Source: Hetaerina americana
Lineage: Eukaryota > Arthropoda > Insecta > Odonata > Calopterygidae
DNA length: 64,000 nt
NCBI GenBank assembly: GCA_022747635.1
Contig: JAKTNV010000011.1
Coordinates: forward strand, 14,623,475 to 14,687,474
Direction: 5' to 3'
Shown here: positions 60,457-64,000 of the stretch, one piece after another
How the letters are laid out: every line of letters starts with the position of its first letter
How positions within the stretch are numbered: the stretch's first letter is position 1
The notes under the pieces: model-generated
Seen by the model: the letters and a program-made list of their open reading frames with translations, nothing else
Database searches by the model: none
Told to the model about the DNA's origin: nothing
Made by a program: the position numbers and the translations under genes

Positions 60457-60928
60457 ATATATATATATATAATAATATATATATATATATATACAGAAAC
60501 AGATATAAGGAAAAGGGATAGGAACACATATAAAGGACGAACACAATAAAGGTGGGGAAGGCGGAATCGAACGGATCACAAGAGTAAAAATATTTCCTTG
60601 ACCGGGACTCGAACCTCGGATCTTTCCACTTGCCGGGCGGATGCTCTTAACCACTTGAGCTATCGAGGAAACGTAATTTACCCTGAGATCCGTGGGTCTA
60701 ATATGTCGCCAAGCGCCCCGATTCTTTAGCCAAGAGATGGCGTCAGGGGACTGTTTCACCCACCAAAGGAGAAATAGACAATACACAAGAGGAAAGGACA
60801 GTGGTTTAGAATTCATACAACATCATACAGGAAAGGAACAGTGCGTTTCGTGGCACGCATAGCCAGAAGAAAGAGATGAGCCACATTGGCCAAATACACA
60901 TTCAAACACGAAATCCCGCCAAACGGTT
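60457..60928 (-). repeat. SINE-C unit, minus strand, after (AT)n
   Basis: After a short AT run the minus-strand unit carries the tail, tRNA-like segment (60595-60669) and spacer up to ccgtttggcgggatttcg at its far end. It covers nearly the entire 457-bp unit with a few substitutions and a small change beside the tRNA. Confidence 0.9.
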
Positions 60929-61128
60929 AAGAGCATCCGCCCGGCAAGTGGAAAGATCCGAGGTTCGAGTCCCGGTCAAGGAAATATTTTTACTCTTGTG
61001 ATCCGTTCGATTCCGCCTTCCCCACCTTTATTGTGTTCGTCCTTTATATGTGTTCCTATCCCTCTTCCTTATATCTGTTTCTGTATATATGAGTATTTAT
61101 TCGCCGTTTGGCGGGATTTCGTGTTTGA

Positions 61129-61130
<2 letters not shown>
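60925..61130 (+). repeat. SINE-C partial unit, plus strand, inverted to the previous
   Basis: It starts inside the tRNA D arm (ggttaagagcatccgcccgg) directly after the minus unit and runs through the tail to gtttgaatg before (AT)n. With 60483-60654 it forms inverted arms of about 170 bp. The tRNA sequence (ccgaggttcgagtcccgg) is identical in both, unlike the tandem array (ccggtgttcgag), so the two arms share a recent origin. Confidence 0.9.

Positions 61131-61196
<66 letters not shown>
61131..61196. repeat. (AT)n microsatellite
   Basis: Pure AT between SINE-C and the following palindrome. Confidence 0.95.
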
Positions 61197-61200
<4 letters not shown>

Positions 61201-61213
61201 TCATATATAATTT

Positions 61214-61432
61214 ATAACACTGAGCACTAGTGGACACAGACAAAAACAAACAGAAACACACAAAAAAGAGACTCAATATTTTGAAAAATATTGAGTCACT
61301 ATAGTATATAGTGTCACAGTATAGCATATAGTATAGAGTCACAATAGTGACTCACTATTTTTCAAAATAATGAGTCTCTTTTTTGTGTGTTTCTGTGTGT
61401 TTTTGTCTGTATCCACTAGTGCTAAGTGTTAT
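61214..61432. repeat. Third palindrome, 86-nt arms
   Basis: Arms 61214-61299 and 61347-61432 are about 93% complementary (outer gcactagtggacacagacaa; inner ttgaaaaatattgagtcac), with a 47-bp spacer made of related tagtatatagtg words. AT tracts lie on both sides. I see no hammerhead-like core here. Confidence 0.9.
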
Positions 61433-61466
61433 ACATTATGATTAACGTCCGTGAGACTTTCAAAAA

Positions 61467-61470
<4 letters not shown>

Positions 61471-61526
<56 letters not shown>
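61471..61526. repeat. (AT)n microsatellite
   Basis: Pure AT, followed by mixed AT-rich repeats to about 61590. Confidence 0.95.
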
Positions 61527-61532
<6 letters not shown>

Positions 61533-61590
61533 TTTATTTATTTATATATGTGTGTATATATATGTATATAATATCATATTATATATCATA

Positions 61591-62624
61591 ACTCTTCTTT
61601 AGCATGTTTCATTTGAAACTTGCTTGAACTGATTTGATTTTTTTACCCCCAGATAACTCCAAATATCATGGTAGACATGATAACGGTGTAAATATTAAAT
61701 TAGTCTATGAATAGGGAATTTGTATTTCCGCCATGTTTATTGGTATTTTGATATCAATTTTAGTCGACTTTCATATTTAATTTTATGCATCAATGTCTGG
61801 GAGAAATTTTAATTAATAATAATGTGCAAGGATACAAATTCCATTCAGTTCGTGCAAATTGTACGAACCTATCACTTAACAACGCGTTACCAAGACATTT
61901 GTGTACCTCTTTAATTGCGCATAAATTGTGATGAAGGATTACTAAAAGTTAGGAGGCATTCGCAAATTGTTTCGTTTTTGCTATTTGCTAATTCGTTATT
62001 GTTTCTTGCATTTAATTAGCAATAATGCCTTACGTTTAATCTATAAATACTTATTATTTAATCAACTCAGTAATGAAATCCATTGATTTACTGAAAAAGT
62101 CAAAATCTATGTTTAAAATTTTTTTTCAATGTTATTTTTACGTATTATTTCCAATTATATATTGAACACGTTATAGACATCATTTACTTTAAAGTAATTT
62201 CTTTTTATTAATTATTTTGTGAGATTATTCAATGAATATAGTTGTGAGATTCATTAAATATAGCATTTCATGGTGCGTCCGATATACAGTAGGTTTTCAC
62301 GGTGACGCTTTCCAAACGTGTGAGTGACGTAAATGCTAAAAATACGTGGCTGTAATTTGTTCGCGAAGTAATTTGACGTCACCAGCCCTTTGCCGTACTC
62401 TTTTCAGCGATAATTTGGGACTTAACTCGTGAATTTTGCCTCGGAAGGAAATCGCCATTTAAAATATTTTGTTTGTCAGCGGTATTAAATGTTGCGCTCC
62501 GTGTTGTGCGTATTTTTCATAAATTTTATCTTGTAGTATGGCTGTGTGGGGAATCATAGTATATTGCCGTTGATTTTCATTTCGTATGGCATCTTATATG
62601 AATCGTTTTTTTTATTTCCCGCAG
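61591..62624. other. No recognisable repeat; AT-rich, possibly intronic
   Basis: No repeat family of this window occurs here. A pyrimidine tract (cgttttttttatttcccgcag) ends it at the candidate exon. Confidence 0.45.
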
Positions 62625-62719
62625 TGCTTCGTCGTCGAGAAGTCACCAACTCCATGGTGATCGTTTGAATAATAGTAAGGAGTCGGAAAAAGCAGACTTG
62701 AGAAATCTCTCCTCGCAAG
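62625..62719 (+). CDS. Candidate internal exon of an unknown host gene
   Basis: The acceptor tttttatttcccgcag precedes 62625 and the donor caag|gtaagaaa follows 62719. Both fit consensus well. Only one frame is open through the 95 nt. It starts after one base and reads ASSSRSHQLHGDRLNNSK and ESEKADLRNLSSQ, ending with one base of the next codon. The peptide is hydrophilic and serine-rich. The starting phase matches the ending phase of the candidate at 5266-5368 in its more protein-like frame. I do not recognise the gene. Confidence 0.45.
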
Positions 62720-64000
62720 GTAAGAAAAATTATTTCTTTTTTTCTCTCTCTCTCTCTTTAAAGTTTGAGAATATACGTTTCTCTTCATTTTTCTCCTACA
62801 TTTCGCATTATTTAAGAGTTGAGTAATTTTTATGATAATTCTAATGGTTTTTGTCAAGATAACATCAGAAATATTGCGCCATCTTTTAAAAAGTTGAGGA
62901 AATTCAAGCCGTAGAGTTCTTAAACTGTGTTTATCCTTTCTTTTTCTTATCTCTCTCTCCGCGTGTGATGCATGCTTTGCTTCCACTCGATATTTCTTTC
63001 CTTTTTATATAAGTCTTGATAATAGCTCAAAGGCTTCCAGCATTTTGATGCAAATCTTTGCCACAACAGTCATCAACCATAGCTTACGTGTTCTTGGGAT
63101 AGCATATATAAATCAATCGAAAATGGCGAACTAGACGAAATTGATGGGAATACTCTCTCCCCAATATTTTTTATCTATTTTATTTGCATGCGTTTCCATT
63201 CATGCATATTTGCATCCATTGAATTCGTTCGAATCGGATGTCCTTTTTTTACGGAAATGGAATTCACGTCATATTCAGCAAATAAAAAATGTAAATACGA
63301 TCACGTTGATTGATGAGTTTTTGTGAAAAATATATCCTGTTTCGGGAAACAACAAGTTTTCTTCGAGAAAGGAGGGACTTACCATGAAATTTACTACGAA
63401 TAAGAATTGACAGACATTGATTTAAAAATTCTCCCATAAACCATTGGTTAAGCTTTTAGGTCAATGAACTAAGACAAAAACAGACACTGAATAAGTATCA
63501 GCGAAATTGAATGCCGCAAAAATGTAATTTTTTCCGTACTCGAATTTGAAGTTATAAGGAAAATAATATTTTTCTTCATAACATTAAATTAACAACAATT
63601 ATACTCATCAATACAATATAAATACCAATATTTTATTTATTTAATAAACGAAGAAGAACAAAATACTCATTTTAGTGAATTTATTCATGTATAACAATCA
63701 TTTGGTAACCAGTGACACAAGCAATTATGTGCCTGTATTCATTCATTTGTTTAACAAAAATAACGCGGTAATTCTATTCCATAATTCTGGTATTTTCATT
63801 CAATTAGTAGATTGTCATTATGTCAACAACCAAATAAATTTCTTTCTCCTGTCCATAAACGTTACGTGTTACTATTACTACTCGGTAGTCTACCTTATAA
63901 TGTAGATTTTGAATGAACGCAAACTTAGCGAAGCTATGTTTCTTTGTCTAACAAGAAACATTCTGACACCTCACACTACAATAAACACTCAATCAACTCC
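62720..64000. other. No recognisable feature; possibly intron
   Basis: AT-rich sequence with no match to the repeat families of this window. Open frames are short and without motifs. Confidence 0.45.

Overview
The window is eukaryotic, repeat-dominated DNA and most likely comes from an arthropod, plausibly an insect. It has no operon-like coding, and almost all recognisable protein coding belongs to broken transposable elements. The evidence for an arthropod is the mix itself: mariner transposons with TA target duplications, an RTE-type LINE with an APE endonuclease and reverse transcriptase, a second LINE with Jockey/CR1-type motifs, several tRNA-derived SINE families, and many long (AT)n and (GT)n tracts. 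The species assignment is inference. The only host-gene signals I can support are two short exon-like segments (5266-5368 and 62625-62719) with plausible splice sites and compatible intron phases, so much of the window could be intronic.

Layout. A 5'-truncated RTE LINE with a 12-bp target duplication sits at 288-1124. An old RTE remnant and a mariner deletion derivative follow (3393-4996). Degraded RTE pieces lie in both orientations at 6.9-11.3 kb, then Jockey/CR1-like LINE debris (11.9-12.5 kb) and a C-rich, G-poor tract (13.07-13.87 kb). At 14.6-18.8 kb are a 128-bp RTE insertion, a tRNA-Glu-like gene with a UCC anticodon, a SINE-D copy with target duplication, LINE debris and a SINE-A copy. 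At 18.77-20.28 kb a young RTE copy abuts SINE-A. Mariner and LINE remnants fill 20.5-28 kb, including a nearly full-length mariner (25789-27112). A perfect-looking 457-bp tandem array of tRNA-containing units lies at 28969-30650, followed by a long RTE pseudogene (30812-32772). From 33.7 to 48.2 kb there are SINE-B, SINE-A and SINE-C pieces, more RTE remnants and an RTE copy with an inverted 5' part. The best-preserved LINE (48735-51853, minus strand) is full length apart from one frameshift and one nonsense codon, and (AT)n lies on both sides. From 53 to 61.5 kb the sequence is a cluster of palindromes, SINE-C inverted repeats and (AT)n/(GT)n tracts.

The most unusual pattern is a set of small modules bounded by (AT)n tracts that occur as inverted (fold-back) or tandem copies. 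One is a perfect palindrome with 99-nt arms (54888-55086), each arm carrying a hammerhead-ribozyme-like core. Related cores lie at 6604-6651, 55465-55510, 60370-60440 and 39838-39905. tRNA-derived SINE modules show the same behaviour: tandem (28969-30650), inverted (60483-61130, 48005-48185, 58390-58502), and with the tRNA part flipped relative to a fixed flank (33.8 kb versus 41.2 kb). Hammerhead motifs are known from Penelope-like elements and retrozymes. Whether these modules belong to those groups or are something new needs a genome-wide copy survey.

All family assignments were made by reading motifs and by aligning repeats within the window by eye. No database search was possible. Boundaries of degraded elements are approximate.
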